This document shows positions 43,119 through 52,064 of a DNA stretch of 64,000 nt, piece by piece. The stretch is taken from positions 1 to 64,000 of the forward strand of contig JAFUTW010000007.1 of assembly GCA_017484085.1 (NCBI GenBank), written 5' to 3'. The position numbers were made by a program, and so were the translations under genes. This DNA comes from Clostridia bacterium (lineage in GTDB: Bacteria; Bacillota; Clostridia; Christensenellales; Aristaeellaceae). Position 1 is the stretch's first letter; every line of letters starts with the position of its first letter. Under the pieces are notes generated by a model that made no database searches, was not told where the DNA came from, and saw only the letters and a program-made list of their open reading frames with translations.

Positions 43119-44684
43119 CTACGCCAGCAATTGGTCAATGTGGAAGGTGTTGATGAGGAAGATCCACGCCAGACCGTAGAAGGTCACGACGGCGATGAGG
43201 TCGTTGAGCGTCGTGATGAGCGGACCCGACGCCACAGCTGGATCCACGCCGATCTTGTTGAAGAAGGTCGGGATCAGCGTGCCGCCGATGCCGGAGATCG
43301 TCATGGCGAAGGTCAGCGAAATGCCGATGGTACCCGAGAGCATGAAGGACACGCTCCACGGCACCTGCCGTCCGAAGTGAATGTACAGCCCGCAGAAGAT
43401 CATGGCGACTGTGCCCAGCACAAGGCCGTTGCACAGGCCTACGCGCGCCTCCTTCAGGATGAAGCGCAGCTTCTGCGCTGTCGTCAGGTTCTCATCGGAG
43501 AGCACGCGGATGGTGACAGCCAGCGACTGCGTGCCGCAGTTGCCGCTCATGTCCAGCACCAGGGACTGGAAGGCGACCAGGATGGTCAGCATGCTCATCA
43601 CCGGCTCGAAGACGCCGACCACCGTGCTGACCACCAGGCCGAGGCCCAGCAGCACGATCAGCCAGGGCAGGCGCTTTTTCATGCTCTGCAGCAGCGGCTC
43701 ATGCAGGTCCTCCTCTTCGGTCAGGCCTGCAAACTTCGCGTAGTCTTCGCCCAGTTCGTCATCGACGACCTCGACCAGGTCCTGGGATGTGATGACGCCC
43801 AGCAGCTTCTTGTCAGAGTTGAGGACGGGAATGGAGTCCTCGCTGTAGTCCTTCAGTTCTTCGATGCAGTCGCTCACGCTCTCGTGGTCGTACACGAAGG
43901 GGTACGATTCCAGGACCAGTGACTCCAGGTCGTCGAATTCCCTCGCCCGGATGAGGTCCTGCAAGCTGATCGCGCCGTGGAACGTGCCGTCCGTATTGAG
44001 GACGTAGATGGTCTGCAGGTTGTCGTTCTCCGCCGCCTGATCGACGAGCGCCCGCATCGCCTGCTTCACGCTGACGCCGCGGTAAATGGCGATGTAGTTG
44101 GTCGTCATCTTGCTGCCGATCTCGTCCTCGTCGTAGGACTGGATGAGGGCGATGTCGCGGCGGCTCTCGGCGTCCATGTGCGCCAGGATGGCGTCCTGCT
44201 GGCTTTCGGACAGGTCTTCCAGGAAGTCGACGGCGTCATCGGCGTCCATGTTCTCGACGATGTCCGCAGCCTTCTCGACGTCCAGTTCCTTGACGTACTC
44301 CTCCGGATTCTCCAGGTAAGCGAAGACCTCTGCGACCGCTTCCTCGCCCATGTAGCGGTACAGCCGCAGGCGTTCATCCTTCGTCAGCAGCGGCAGGGTG
44401 TCCGCGATGTCATTGTCGTGGAAGTCCTGCAGCCGTTCCCGCTTCTCTTCCAGCGGGATGTCGCTGTGCAGGATGCCCGCCAGTTCCTGCGCGTAATCCG
44501 GGTGCTCCGCCGGCTCCTCGTCCGGGCCGGAGCGCTCCGGTTCTTCCGTCTCTTCCGTTTTTTCTGTCTTTTCCGGCTCCTTCGGCGCGTCTTCATCCGC
44601 GTCCGGAAGGCCGATATTCATTTTTTCGTCCTGCTGCTCCGTCAGGATCTCCTGATCCTCGCGGAGTTCATTGTCTTTGTCCAT
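43119..44684 (-). CDS. mgtE: Magnesium transporter MgtE
   Basis: 521 residues. An unusual acidic, Glu-rich extension of about 60 residues precedes the canonical N domain (ILHSDIPLEEKRERLQ, NMDADDAVDFLEDLS). Two CBS domains follow (TTNYIAIYRGVSVKQAM; VYDHESVSDCIEELKDYS, with GVITSQDLVEVVDDE), then five membrane helices (LPWLIVLLGLGLVVSTVVG, DMSGNCGTQSLAVTIR, PTFFNKIGVDPAVASGPLITT). The channel admits Mg2+ and closes when the cytoplasmic domains bind Mg2+. It is preceded by a leader of about 175 bases with strong pairing potential. The start follows AAAGGAGA. Confidence 0.95.
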   Translation of the reverse strand: MDKDNELREDQEILTEQQDEKMNIGLPDADEDAPKEPEKTEKTEETEEPERSGPDEEPAEHPDYAQELAGILHSDIPLEEKRERLQDFHDNDIADTLPLLTKDERLRLYRYMGEEAVAEVFAYLENPEEYVKELDVEKAADIVENMDADDAVDFLEDLSESQQDAILAHMDAESRRDIALIQSYDEDEIGSKMTTNYIAIYRGVSVKQAMRALVDQAAENDNLQTIYVLNTDGTFHGAISLQDLIRAREFDDLESLVLESYPFVYDHESVSDCIEELKDYSEDSIPVLNSDKKLLGVITSQDLVEVVDDELGEDYAKFAGLTEEEDLHEPLLQSMKKRLPWLIVLLGLGLVVSTVVGVFEPVMSMLTILVAFQSLVLDMSGNCGTQSLAVTIRVLSDENLTTAQKLRFILKEARVGLCNGLVLGTVAMIFCGLYIHFGRQVPWSVSFMLSGTIGISLTFAMTISGIGGTLIPTFFNKIGVDPAVASGPLITTLNDLIAVVTFYGLAWIFLINTFHIDQLLA

Positions 44685-44859
44685 GGGTCTGTCTCCTTTC
44701 CTTCTCTCGGCTGTTCAGTCCCCTGAATGCCCTGTTCCGGCAGGATACGGACACCGATTTATACGCGGGATTCGCCCGGAGGCTCCTCCTGGGAGGCGCA
44801 TAAACCATGCGCCGTACTGTCGCTTGCGTCCACCAGGCTCACCTCCGTTTCATGATTCT
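44685..44859 (-). ncRNA. Structured 5' leader of mgtE, candidate cis-regulatory RNA
   Basis: From the promoter at 44866-44895 the transcript would carry about 175 untranslated bases. Pairings visible on the minus strand: CGGAGG (44842-44847) with CCTCCG (44777-44782); CCTGG (44833-44837) with CCAGG (44788-44792); and, inside these, GGCGCAT/ATGCGCC (44807-44813 with 44795-44801) around a 5-base loop. An unpaired TGGACGCAAGCGACAG-type segment lies in the internal loop. The nested layout suggests a folded sensor. It does not match the ykoK M-box consensus as I know it. Together with the hairpin at 44963 it explains the 340-base stretch without a gene (44685-45024). Confidence 0.45.
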
Positions 44860-44865
44860 TCGGAT

Positions 44866-44895
44866 ATTATAACCCAAAAAACAGAACCCGCACAA
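44866..44895 (-). promoter_or_regulatory. Promoter of mgtE
   Basis: On the minus strand TTGTGC (44890-44895), 18-base spacer, TATAAT (44866-44871). Confidence 0.5.
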
Positions 44896-44962
44896 TCCCC
44901 TCAGGCGCGAAAAATGCGGCTCACAGAGCAGCGGAAAGTCCAAACCATCCTGTACCGGCGTG

Positions 44963-44994
44963 AAGAGGGCGACCGCAGCTGCGGTCGCCCTCTT
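44963..44994 (-). terminator. Perfect 16-bp hairpin after the large surface protein gene
   Basis: AAGAGGGCGACCGCAG (44963-44978) pairs fully with 44979-44994. No T run follows, but position 31 bases after the stop at 45025 suggests a 3' end signal. Confidence 0.65.
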
Positions 44995-45024
44995 GGCATT
45001 GCTGCCGGTTTCACGGATGATGAC

Positions 45025-48000
45025 TTACTCCTCCAGCACGCCTGCATGGTGGAGCACCCGGCAGATCATCTCCGTCCGGTTCATGATCATATCGGCGAGC
45101 ACTTCCTCCGCCGTGGCGGGCGCGTCGGGATAAAGCTCCGCGAGGCTCTCCCGCCTGGCTTCGATCAGATCGTCAAACGACATTCGGTCATCCGCGACCG
45201 CTTTGCGCGCAGCGTCGTCCTTCGAAGTGAGGTACCACGCGTCGTACATCGCATCCAGCTCCGCGAGCCAGCTGTCCTGCACACGCTGCCAGGCCACGGC
45301 CCGGCTCTCCTCGTCCGTTGCCGCATCCGTTATCTCCCTGGCCGCCTGGGATATCTCCGTGTGCACGCTGCACAGGCCGTCGACGTAGTAAGCCGTGTTT
45401 TCCGTGTGCCTCACGGTGTGCTCACATTCCTCGCCCTCGCTCGTGTCCGGCAGGCGGAGGTGCTTTGTGCTGCGGCTGTCGGGGCGGTCCTTCGGCGCGT
45501 CGTGCAGTTCATAGCACAGGCCGAAGCACTTGTTCATCCGCTCCTCCGTGAGGATGGTCTTCACCTCCGTCTCGCCGCACACAAGGGCCAGAGAGCCGGA
45601 AAGCGCCTTCATCTGGGTGCCAAACGCGATCTGCTCGTTCTCCGCGATGCGCGTGCCTTCGGCGTCGGCCTTGCCGATCCATCCGCTGTACAGGGCGGCG
45701 ATGTCCGCGTCCCACAGGCGGATGGCATCGTCGTACCGTCCGGAAGCCGTGAGGCCGGCGCTGCTCCTGGCTGTTTCGGCATGGCGTTCACATTCCTCGA
45801 CCTCATGCCACTCGTAACCTTCGCCTTCAGCTGTCAGCGTCGGGATGCAGATGCCGTCTTCCTCCAGTTCCACCGGCTCCGGTTTGCGCTTGCGGATCAC
45901 CTCAGCCGTCGGCACCGTGACCTTCTCGGAATCGGTCGTGAAGGTCTGGTCCCTCAGGACCGTCCAGACCGCCTGCGCTTTATTGACGACCTTCGTGTTC
46001 TTCACATCGCCTTCGCTGACGATATACGAGAAGTGGATGGAGAACGTCCCGCCCGCTGCCAGCTTCTCTCCCGTCGTCACGGCGCGGCGGTCGTTTTCAT
46101 CGAGCTCTGCCAACGAGTCAAGCACATCCAGATTCGTGATGTCGTGCACCGTGTTGTTGACCACCTCGATGAGGTAGCGGATCTCTTCACCCTCCTGATA
46201 GTACTTGCCGTTTTCCGGGGTCGAGATGACCGTCTTGTTCACAACGACGCCGTCCTCCCCTTCCCTGCCCGTCGGCACGGAGCACAGGTTGGAGACGGAA
46301 ACGCGTTTCTTCTCGTCTGGATCCTTGTAAGTCACGCGCACAAGGTTGGTCAGCTTGGTCTTCTTGACCTGCATCGGCGTCACCTTCGTTGAGAAGCTGA
46401 AAGTCGCCATCTTTCCGCCCTCCAGCGAGGAAAGCGTGTCATACGGGATCGTCTTTTTGAACAGATGCTCATAGAGACGCAGATCCGTCACAGTCTTGTC
46501 CATCGGGTTGGTGACAAAGATGGTGAAGTCCACCTGCTCACCCTCTTTGTAAAAGAGTCCGTTCTCCGGCATGCTCACAGCGACCTTGTTCACCTGCAGC
46601 GCGTCGCTCCCCTGGCCTGTCAGCGCCGTAGCGCTTGCCTTTGCCGTTTTGAGACCGTCTGTGCCGGCATAGGAGACAACGGCTTCGTTCGTCACCGTGC
46701 CTTTGACGGCATCCGGACCTGTAACCTCGTGCTCGACCTTCAGAGTCGCCGTTTCACCGGCCTTCAGCGTGCCGATGCTGCCGGAAAGATCCGGCGCCAT
46801 CGTGTCCGTGACGATGACGTCCTTTATGGACACCTTGTTGTTGTTCGTGACGGTCACCGTAAAGCGGACCGTCTCGCCTGCCGTAAAGAAAGCGTGGTTG
46901 TCCGGCTCGTTGTCAACCGTCTTGGTGATGTCCAGCTCGTAGTCGGAAGGGGGAGTCCAGCCGCCGCTGCCCGTCCCCGGCTTGGCTTTTTCAGGTGCCT
47001 TTTCCTTCGCTTTCTCTTCCGGCTTCGGCTCCTCTTTCTTTTCTTCTTTCTCCTTATCTTCCTTTTCTGCTTCCGTTTCCTTTTCTTCTTTTTCCGGTTC
47101 GGCGGGCAGGTCCTTCGTTGTGGAATGGACGAAGTAAACCGAGTTGCTGCGCGCGTTCTTCTTGTATTTGCCGCGCGCGGCGAAGTTCATCACAAACTTG
47201 GTGTTTTCCACGTCTTCACCGGTGACGATGTAGCTGATCGTCACATTGACCGACTCACCGGGCCCCAAGCTGCCCAGTTTGACATGCTGCAGCTCCGCTT
47301 TGCTGTCCGCCTTGATGCTCTTGTACACGTACAAAACGACATCGGTAACGGTGCTCTTTTTTGCTGCATTGGTGACGAGGATGTCATAGACGGCCTGGTC
47401 GTTCTGCCGGTATGCGTCTTTGGCTTCGCCCTCCAGGGCCACGTCGATCTGCAGGGTATATTTGTCCTTCGCTTCCGCAACGGGCTTCCCTTTGCCGAAC
47501 CCTTTCAGCAGATTCAGCGTCTGCGGCCACGCGATACCGTCCTGCTTCACGCCGGCGGTCTTCTGGAACTTCTTGACCGCGGAAGACGTTTTGCCGCCGT
47601 ACTTGCCGTCCGTCTGTCCGTTGAAATTTCCCAGCACCGCGAGGATCCTCTGCAGCTCCGCCACCTCTCCCGGCGGGTTGTCCAGATCAGGCGCCAGGGT
47701 CCCCTCCGGATAGAACTCCTCGGTCTTCTTCCTGCCGCAGAAATCGCAGGCGGAGGAGCGCTTGCCCTTGCTGTGGTCGGTCGCTTCCGTCGTGATCTTC
47801 CACTCCCCGTAGCGGTGCCCCACTTTTTTGAGGTTCTCCCGGATGGCGGCGCCGCAGACCAGGCAGCGCGTCGTCCGCGTGCCGCCATGCTGGCAGGTCG
47901 GTTCCTTCTCGATCTCCCAGGTCCCCGGCGTGTGGTCCGTCTTTTTCAGCGTCTGGGTCGCTTTGTGTCCGCACACGGTGCAGCGGTGCTCCCTCAGGCC

Positions 48001-48537
48001 TGTCTCCTTGCAGGTCGCCTGCCTTGTTACAGTCCACTTGCCCCACCTGTGCTCGGTCTTTTCCGTTGCGACCCGCTCTGTCGTCCCGCAGTCGCGGCAG
48101 GTCCGGGAGCGCAGGCCGGTATGCGTGCAGGTCGCCTCTTCCAGCGTCTTCCATGAACCCCAGTCATGGTCTTCCTTTGCGATGGTCTCCGTCTGCTTTT
48201 CGCCGCATACGCTGCAGCGCCGCTCGCGCTGGCCGGTGCTGGTGCAGGTAGCCTGCCGCGTCGTCTGCCACCCGCCCCAGCTGTGCGACAGCTTGGGGAT
48301 GGTTTCATCCTTTGTCTGTTGACAGCCCCGGCAGGTATATCTGCGGATGCCTGTGCTCGTGCACGTCGCTTCGCGCACAACGTAAGGCCTGATCCAGTTG
48401 TGCTCATGCGTAACGGCTGACGTCCCGTTTGGGTTGTTTGTCCAGTTGCCGTCGATCAGAGTCGCTGCCAGAGCTGTACTCATCATCAGGCACAGCATCA
48501 GGGCCAGCGTCAGGGCGATCCCCTTTTTCCCCTTCAT
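45025..48537 (-). CDS. Large modular cell-surface protein with Cys repeats, peptidoglycan-binding and DUF11-like domains
   Basis: 1170 residues. Signal peptide 1-24 (cleavage after ALA). Residues about 45-275 hold six repeats of about 38 residues built as W, ATCxxTGxR, CxxCG, the zinc-ribbon-like repeat seen in Clostridia surface proteins. Residues 291-346 are a PG_binding_1 domain (VAELQRILAVLGNFNGQTDG, SSAVKKFQKTAGV). A DUF11/CARDB-like strand-rich domain follows (about 358-470), then a Glu/Lys/Pro-rich linker (about 475-535) and about four more DUF11-like repeats (about 550-925; motifs FTVTVTNNNKVSIKDVIVTD, VDFTIFVTNPMDKTVTDLRL, YLIEVVNNTVHDITNLDV). The last 230 residues contain repeated W...LD..Y..L patterns weakly like LprI/DUF1311. 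Likely anchored on peptidoglycan as a stalk; ligand unknown. Confidence 0.9.
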   Translation of the reverse strand: MKGKKGIALTLALMLCLMMSTALAATLIDGNWTNNPNGTSAVTHEHNWIRPYVVREATCTSTGIRRYTCRGCQQTKDETIPKLSHSWGGWQTTRQATCTSTGQRERRCSVCGEKQTETIAKEDHDWGSWKTLEEATCTHTGLRSRTCRDCGTTERVATEKTEHRWGKWTVTRQATCKETGLREHRCTVCGHKATQTLKKTDHTPGTWEIEKEPTCQHGGTRTTRCLVCGAAIRENLKKVGHRYGEWKITTEATDHSKGKRSSACDFCGRKKTEEFYPEGTLAPDLDNPPGEVAELQRILAVLGNFNGQTDGKYGGKTSSAVKKFQKTAGVKQDGIAWPQTLNLLKGFGKGKPVAEAKDKYTLQIDVALEGEAKDAYRQNDQAVYDILVTNAAKKSTVTDVVLYVYKSIKADSKAELQHVKLGSLGPGESVNVTISYIVTGEDVENTKFVMNFAARGKYKKNARSNSVYFVHSTTKDLPAEPEKEEKETEAEKEDKEKEEKKEEPKPEEKAKEKAPEKAKPGTGSGGWTPPSDYELDITKTVDNEPDNHAFFTAGETVRFTVTVTNNNKVSIKDVIVTDTMAPDLSGSIGTLKAGETATLKVEHEVTGPDAVKGTVTNEAVVSYAGTDGLKTAKASATALTGQGSDALQVNKVAVSMPENGLFYKEGEQVDFTIFVTNPMDKTVTDLRLYEHLFKKTIPYDTLSSLEGGKMATFSFSTKVTPMQVKKTKLTNLVRVTYKDPDEKKRVSVSNLCSVPTGREGEDGVVVNKTVISTPENGKYYQEGEEIRYLIEVVNNTVHDITNLDVLDSLAELDENDRRAVTTGEKLAAGGTFSIHFSYIVSEGDVKNTKVVNKAQAVWTVLRDQTFTTDSEKVTVPTAEVIRKRKPEPVELEEDGICIPTLTAEGEGYEWHEVEECERHAETARSSAGLTASGRYDDAIRLWDADIAALYSGWIGKADAEGTRIAENEQIAFGTQMKALSGSLALVCGETEVKTILTEERMNKCFGLCYELHDAPKDRPDSRSTKHLRLPDTSEGEECEHTVRHTENTAYYVDGLCSVHTEISQAAREITDAATDEESRAVAWQRVQDSWLAELDAMYDAWYLTSKDDAARKAVADDRMSFDDLIEARRESLAELYPDAPATAEEVLADMIMNRTEMICRVLHHAGVLEE

Positions 48538-48607
48538 TCTTACCGTCCTCCTTCCGCTTCACATTTCCTTGAACAACCCCTTTAAAATCCCTCGGTTTTC
48601 TGAGAAT

Positions 48608-48636
48608 ATCATACCAGATTATTGAACAGAATACAA
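48608..48636 (-). promoter_or_regulatory. Promoter of the large surface protein gene
   Basis: On the minus strand TTGTAT (48631-48636), 17-base spacer, TATGAT (48608-48613). Confidence 0.6.
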
Positions 48637-48722
48637 TATATTGTGTATTTTTAGGCAATTAACGTCAATATATTGATTTTGTGTGCAGCCGCATCCCATC
48701 CGTGTGCAATCATCGGCACGTC

Positions 48723-48751
48723 TTCAATTTCCGGCCGTTTCATGGTATAGT
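48723..48751 (+). promoter_or_regulatory. Possible promoter of the P1 peptidase gene
   Basis: TTCAAT (48723-48728), 17-base spacer, TATAGT (48746-48751). The -35 box is weak. Confidence 0.4.
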
Positions 48752-48797
48752 TAGCATACTGTTTTGAAAAAACCGGTCGCCGGAAAGGAGAACCCAT

Positions 48798-49862
48798 ATG
48801 CTGAAACTCGCCGTTTGGATCCTGCAGGTTTCCCTGCTTATCATGTGCTTTGCGCCCGCGCATGCAGTGGCGGACAGTGCATACGGTATCACCGAGATAC
48901 CCCTTCAAAGCATCGAAGGGATCCGCATCGGCCAGGTCGAAAACAAAGAAGCCGGCACGGGCCTTACGGTGCTGCTCTGCCCGGAAGGCATGCCGGCCGG
49001 TCTGGATGTGAGGGGCGGTGGCCCTGCCTCGCGCGAAAGCCAGCTGATGAACCCGCTGATGGCGGCGCAGGAGATCCACGCCGTCGTGCTCTCCGGCGGC
49101 AGCGCCTTCGGACTGGGCGCGGCCAACGGCGTCATGCAGTGCCTGGAAGAGCGCGGCATCGGCTATGATGTCGGCGTGACGAAGGTCCCTCTCGTCTGCC
49201 AGGCGGATATCTTTGATCTGACGGTGGGCGACACCTTCGTGCGTCCCGATGCCGCCATGGGCTACGAAGCCGCGCGCCTCGCGCTGGATGCGCCCAACTA
49301 CCGGGACGGCAACTTCGGCGCCGGCTGCGGCGCTACGGTCGGCAAGTACAAGGGCATGGATTTCTGCATGAAGACGGGCATCGGCAGCTACGCCGTGAAG
49401 GTTGGCGATCTTGAGGTCGGCGCCGTCGTCGTGCTCAATGCGCTGGGCGACGTGTTTGACTGGAAGACGGGCAGGCAGGTCGCCGGCTTGCTGACGGAAG
49501 ACCGGACCGCCCTTGCCAGCACGGCCGACGCCATGAAGGAAAGCATCGCGGTCACGGAAAACAAATTCGTCGGCAACACCACGCTGGCCGCCGTCATCAC
49601 CAATGCTGCGTTCGACAAGACGCAGCTGTGCAAGATCGCCGGCATGGCCCACGACGGTATGGCCCGCGCTATCCATCCCGTGCACACCTCGGCGGACGGC
49701 GACAGCATCTACGCCCTCTCCGTCGGCAGCGTAGCGGCGGACAGGGATCTCGTCGGCGTGCTGGCCGCGGAGGCCGTCAGCGAGGCGATCCTGCGCGCAG
49801 TTAAAAACGCGGAGGGCGCCTATGGCTATCCCTCCGCGTCGGATCTCGGTCTCGTGTTCTGA
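48798..49862 (+). CDS. Exported P1-family (S58) peptidase
   Basis: 354 residues with GGAAAGGAG upstream. An N-terminal signal-like segment (LKLAVWILQVSLLIMCF, cleavage near AVA) precedes a complete P1/DmpA-type domain: IEGIRIGQVENKEAGTGLTV, LDVRGGGPASRE, AVVLSGGSAFGLGAANGVM, NFGAGCGATVGKYKG, and the autoprocessing site around N260-T261-T262 (FVGNTTLAAVITNAAF). Members self-cleave before Ser or Thr to give an alpha/beta enzyme and remove N-terminal residues, including beta-amino acids. An exported location suggests action on external peptides or cell-wall amides. It converges with uvrC; only 18 bases separate the two stops. Confidence 0.92.
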   Translation: MLKLAVWILQVSLLIMCFAPAHAVADSAYGITEIPLQSIEGIRIGQVENKEAGTGLTVLLCPEGMPAGLDVRGGGPASRESQLMNPLMAAQEIHAVVLSGGSAFGLGAANGVMQCLEERGIGYDVGVTKVPLVCQADIFDLTVGDTFVRPDAAMGYEAARLALDAPNYRDGNFGAGCGATVGKYKGMDFCMKTGIGSYAVKVGDLEVGAVVVLNALGDVFDWKTGRQVAGLLTEDRTALASTADAMKESIAVTENKFVGNTTLAAVITNAAFDKTQLCKIAGMAHDGMARAIHPVHTSADGDSIYALSVGSVAADRDLVGVLAAEAVSEAILRAVKNAEGAYGYPSASDLGLVF

Positions 49863-49880
49863 TAAGCGGCAAACCGGCCG

Positions 49881-51761
49881 CTAAGCCTTCTGTCTTTTGG
49901 CCGCAAAATACTCGGCGATCTGCCGGGCCTGCGCTTCGCCGATCCCCTCGGCGCGCTTCAGCTCCTCCGGCGTCGCTTCCGCGATGGCTTTAATGCTGCC
50001 GAATTCGCGCAGCAGGGCGCGGCGTTTGGCCGGCCCGATGCCGGGGATCTCCTCCAGCTGCGAGTGCATACCCGCCTTCTGCCGCAGCGTGCGGTGATGC
50101 GTGATGCAGAACCGGTGCGCCTCGTCCCGCACGCGCTGGATGAGGTGGAGCGCGGGGCTCTTGCGGTCCAGCAGGATGCTCTCCTCCTGTCCCGGCAGGA
50201 AGACCTCCTCCAGCCGCTTGGCCAGCCCCAGGATGGGAATGTCGTATCCGGCTGCCAGCATGGCTTCTCTGGCAAAGGCGAGCTGTTCCGGCCCGCCGTC
50301 GATGAGGATGAGATCCGGCAGATCAGCAAAGCCGCTCAGTCCCCTGCCGTCTTCCGGCAGGCGCCCCTCGGCAGCAAGCTGCTCCCGCTCCGCTTTCGCG
50401 CGCGCCAGACGGCGGCTCAGCACTTCGTTCATGGAGGCGAAGTCGTTGGCCCCCTCCACGGTTTTGATGCGGAAGCGCCGGTACTCCTTGTAGGCCGCCT
50501 CCCCGTCGATCGCCACCACCATGCTGGCCACGGAGAGCGCGCCCTGTGTGTTGGAGATGTCGTAGCCCTCGATGCGGCGCGGCACAGCCGGCAGGTCCAG
50601 GGCCTTTGCCAGCTCCTCGCACGCGCCGATCGTCCTTTCCCTTCTCTTGGCCATGCCTGCGTTGCGCTTGTCCAGCGCATCGCGGGCATTTTTCATGGCC
50701 ATCTCGGTCAGTTTGTGCTTGGTGCCACGCTGGGGCTCGTGCAGCAGCAGCTTTGCGCCCCTGCGCTCCTCCAGCGCCGAGGCGATGTCTGCCGCCCCCT
50801 CCGGCAGCTCATGGCAGAGGATCTCCGCCGGCGGCAGCCGTCCGTCGTCGTAGAACTGCATGAGGAAGGACGCCAGGATCTCCGCCTGGGTCTGATCGCC
50901 CGCGCCCTCCAGCGCGTAGCTCTCCGCGCCGATCAGGTGCCCGCCGCGCATGAACAGCACCTGCGCCATCGCGTCGATGCCGTCCGTCGCCGCCGCCAGG
51001 ATATCCTGATCGCCGCCCTTTACATTGATTGCCTTCTGCCGCTCCATCAGCCCCTGTGCGCTCTTCAGCCTGTCACGCAGCAGCGCCGCCTGCTCAAAGC
51101 GCAGGTTCTTCGCCGCATCCTCCATTTCGAGGCGCAGCCGTTCCAGGACGGCATAGCTCTTGCCGGAGAGGAAATCGATGACCTCGCGGACGGTTTCCCC
51201 GTACGCCTCCGGCGAGATCAGCCCCGCGCACGGTGCCGGACACTCGCCCACCTGATAATGCAGACAGGGCCGTCTCGGCCTGTCCGGCCGGATGGGTTCC
51301 CGGCAGGTCCTCAGCGGAAAGATCTCCTGCAGGGCGCCCATCACCTCGCGCACGCCCGTCGTCCCCATATAAGGGCCGAAATAGCGCGCGCCGTCCTTTT
51401 CCACCCGCCGCACGATGCCGGCCCGCGGATAGGGCTCCGAAGGATCGATGCGCAGATAGGGATAGTGCTTGTCGTCCTTGAGCAGGATGTTATATTGCGG
51501 CCGGTGCAGCTTGATGAGGTTGCACTCCAGGATGAGCGCCTCCAGATTGGTGTCGCACAGGACGATGTCAAAGTCGTCGATCCTGGCGACCATCGCCCGC
51601 ACCTTTACCGTGTGATCCCGGGAATTCTGGAAGTACTGGCTGACCCGGTTCTTCAGGTTGACCGCCTTGCCGACATAGATGATCTGCCCCTCGCTCTTCA
51701 TCAGATAGCAGCCGGGGCAGGTCGGCAGTTTTTTCAGTTTGACCCTCAGGTTCTCGTTCAT
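49881..51761 (-). CDS. uvrC: Excinuclease ABC subunit C
   Basis: 626 residues, full length. N-terminal GIY-YIG nuclease (LPTCPGCYLMKSEGQIIYVG, KNRVSQYF), a UVR motif (LEMEDAAKNLRFEQAALLRD), the RNase H-like nuclease domain (IEGYDISNTQGALSVASMVV, DLILIDGGPEQL) and C-terminal helix-hairpin-helix repeats (LEEIPGIGPAKRRALL, AEGIGEAQARQIAEY). It makes the dual incision of nucleotide excision repair with UvrA and UvrB. It overlaps the DUF1292 gene by 4 bases. Confidence 0.98.
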   Translation of the reverse strand: MNENLRVKLKKLPTCPGCYLMKSEGQIIYVGKAVNLKNRVSQYFQNSRDHTVKVRAMVARIDDFDIVLCDTNLEALILECNLIKLHRPQYNILLKDDKHYPYLRIDPSEPYPRAGIVRRVEKDGARYFGPYMGTTGVREVMGALQEIFPLRTCREPIRPDRPRRPCLHYQVGECPAPCAGLISPEAYGETVREVIDFLSGKSYAVLERLRLEMEDAAKNLRFEQAALLRDRLKSAQGLMERQKAINVKGGDQDILAAATDGIDAMAQVLFMRGGHLIGAESYALEGAGDQTQAEILASFLMQFYDDGRLPPAEILCHELPEGAADIASALEERRGAKLLLHEPQRGTKHKLTEMAMKNARDALDKRNAGMAKRRERTIGACEELAKALDLPAVPRRIEGYDISNTQGALSVASMVVAIDGEAAYKEYRRFRIKTVEGANDFASMNEVLSRRLARAKAEREQLAAEGRLPEDGRGLSGFADLPDLILIDGGPEQLAFAREAMLAAGYDIPILGLAKRLEEVFLPGQEESILLDRKSPALHLIQRVRDEAHRFCITHHRTLRQKAGMHSQLEEIPGIGPAKRRALLREFGSIKAIAEATPEELKRAEGIGEAQARQIAEYFAAKRQKA

Positions 51762-52048
51762 TCCGCTTCCGTTTCAAACTTCGTGCGCAACACGCCCGCC
51801 AGCGTCTCCAGCAGGTCTTCCTCCGGCAGCACGAACTCTTCCATCTCTTCGCCGTTTTCATCCGTAAAGGTGTTGACCTTCATGATGTAAGCCGGCTCCG
51901 CGTCTCCGTCTTCGTCCTCCGCTTCCCGCAGGGCAGCATACTCCTCTCCGTTGTAGAAGAAGTAGTCCGTCACCTGCAAAAGCAGGGTATGGCCTTCGTC
52001 ATCCGTAAACTCAAGGATGTCGCGCTCGTTCATCTCTTCCGGTGTCAT
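51758..52048 (-). CDS. DUF1292 (YrzB-like) protein
   Basis: 96 residues from ATG 52048, which follows GGAGGG; an in-frame start upstream would run into the neighbouring gene. The family pattern is visible: ILEFTDDEGHTLLLQVTDYF, EEYAALREAEDED, YIMKVNTFTDENG and a closing LEEDL-like acidic helix. DUF1292 proteins are small, acidic and of unknown function, often beside ruvX/yqgF or alaS. Here it is coupled to uvrC by a 4-base overlap. Confidence 0.9.
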   Translation of the reverse strand: MTPEEMNERDILEFTDDEGHTLLLQVTDYFFYNGEEYAALREAEDEDGDAEPAYIMKVNTFTDENGEEMEEFVLPEEDLLETLAGVLRTKFETEAE

Positions 52049-52064
52049 GATGATCCCTCCAAAC

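Noticed and set aside
44685..44859. M-box (ykoK) magnesium riboswitch upstream of mgtE
   Set aside because: The characteristic GUUAGGUGAGGCUCCU core and the downstream conserved loops are not present; kept only as an unnamed candidate leader RNA.
46465..48156. A 563-codon plus-strand frame opposite the large surface protein
   Set aside because: Antisense shadow; the apparent hydrophobic stretch is the complement of the Glu/Lys-rich linker codons.
47800..48420. CRISPR-like or other DNA repeat in the large surface protein gene
   Set aside because: The spaced similarity is the protein-level Cys repeat (about 38 codons) inside a coding frame; units are diverged and there are no spacers.
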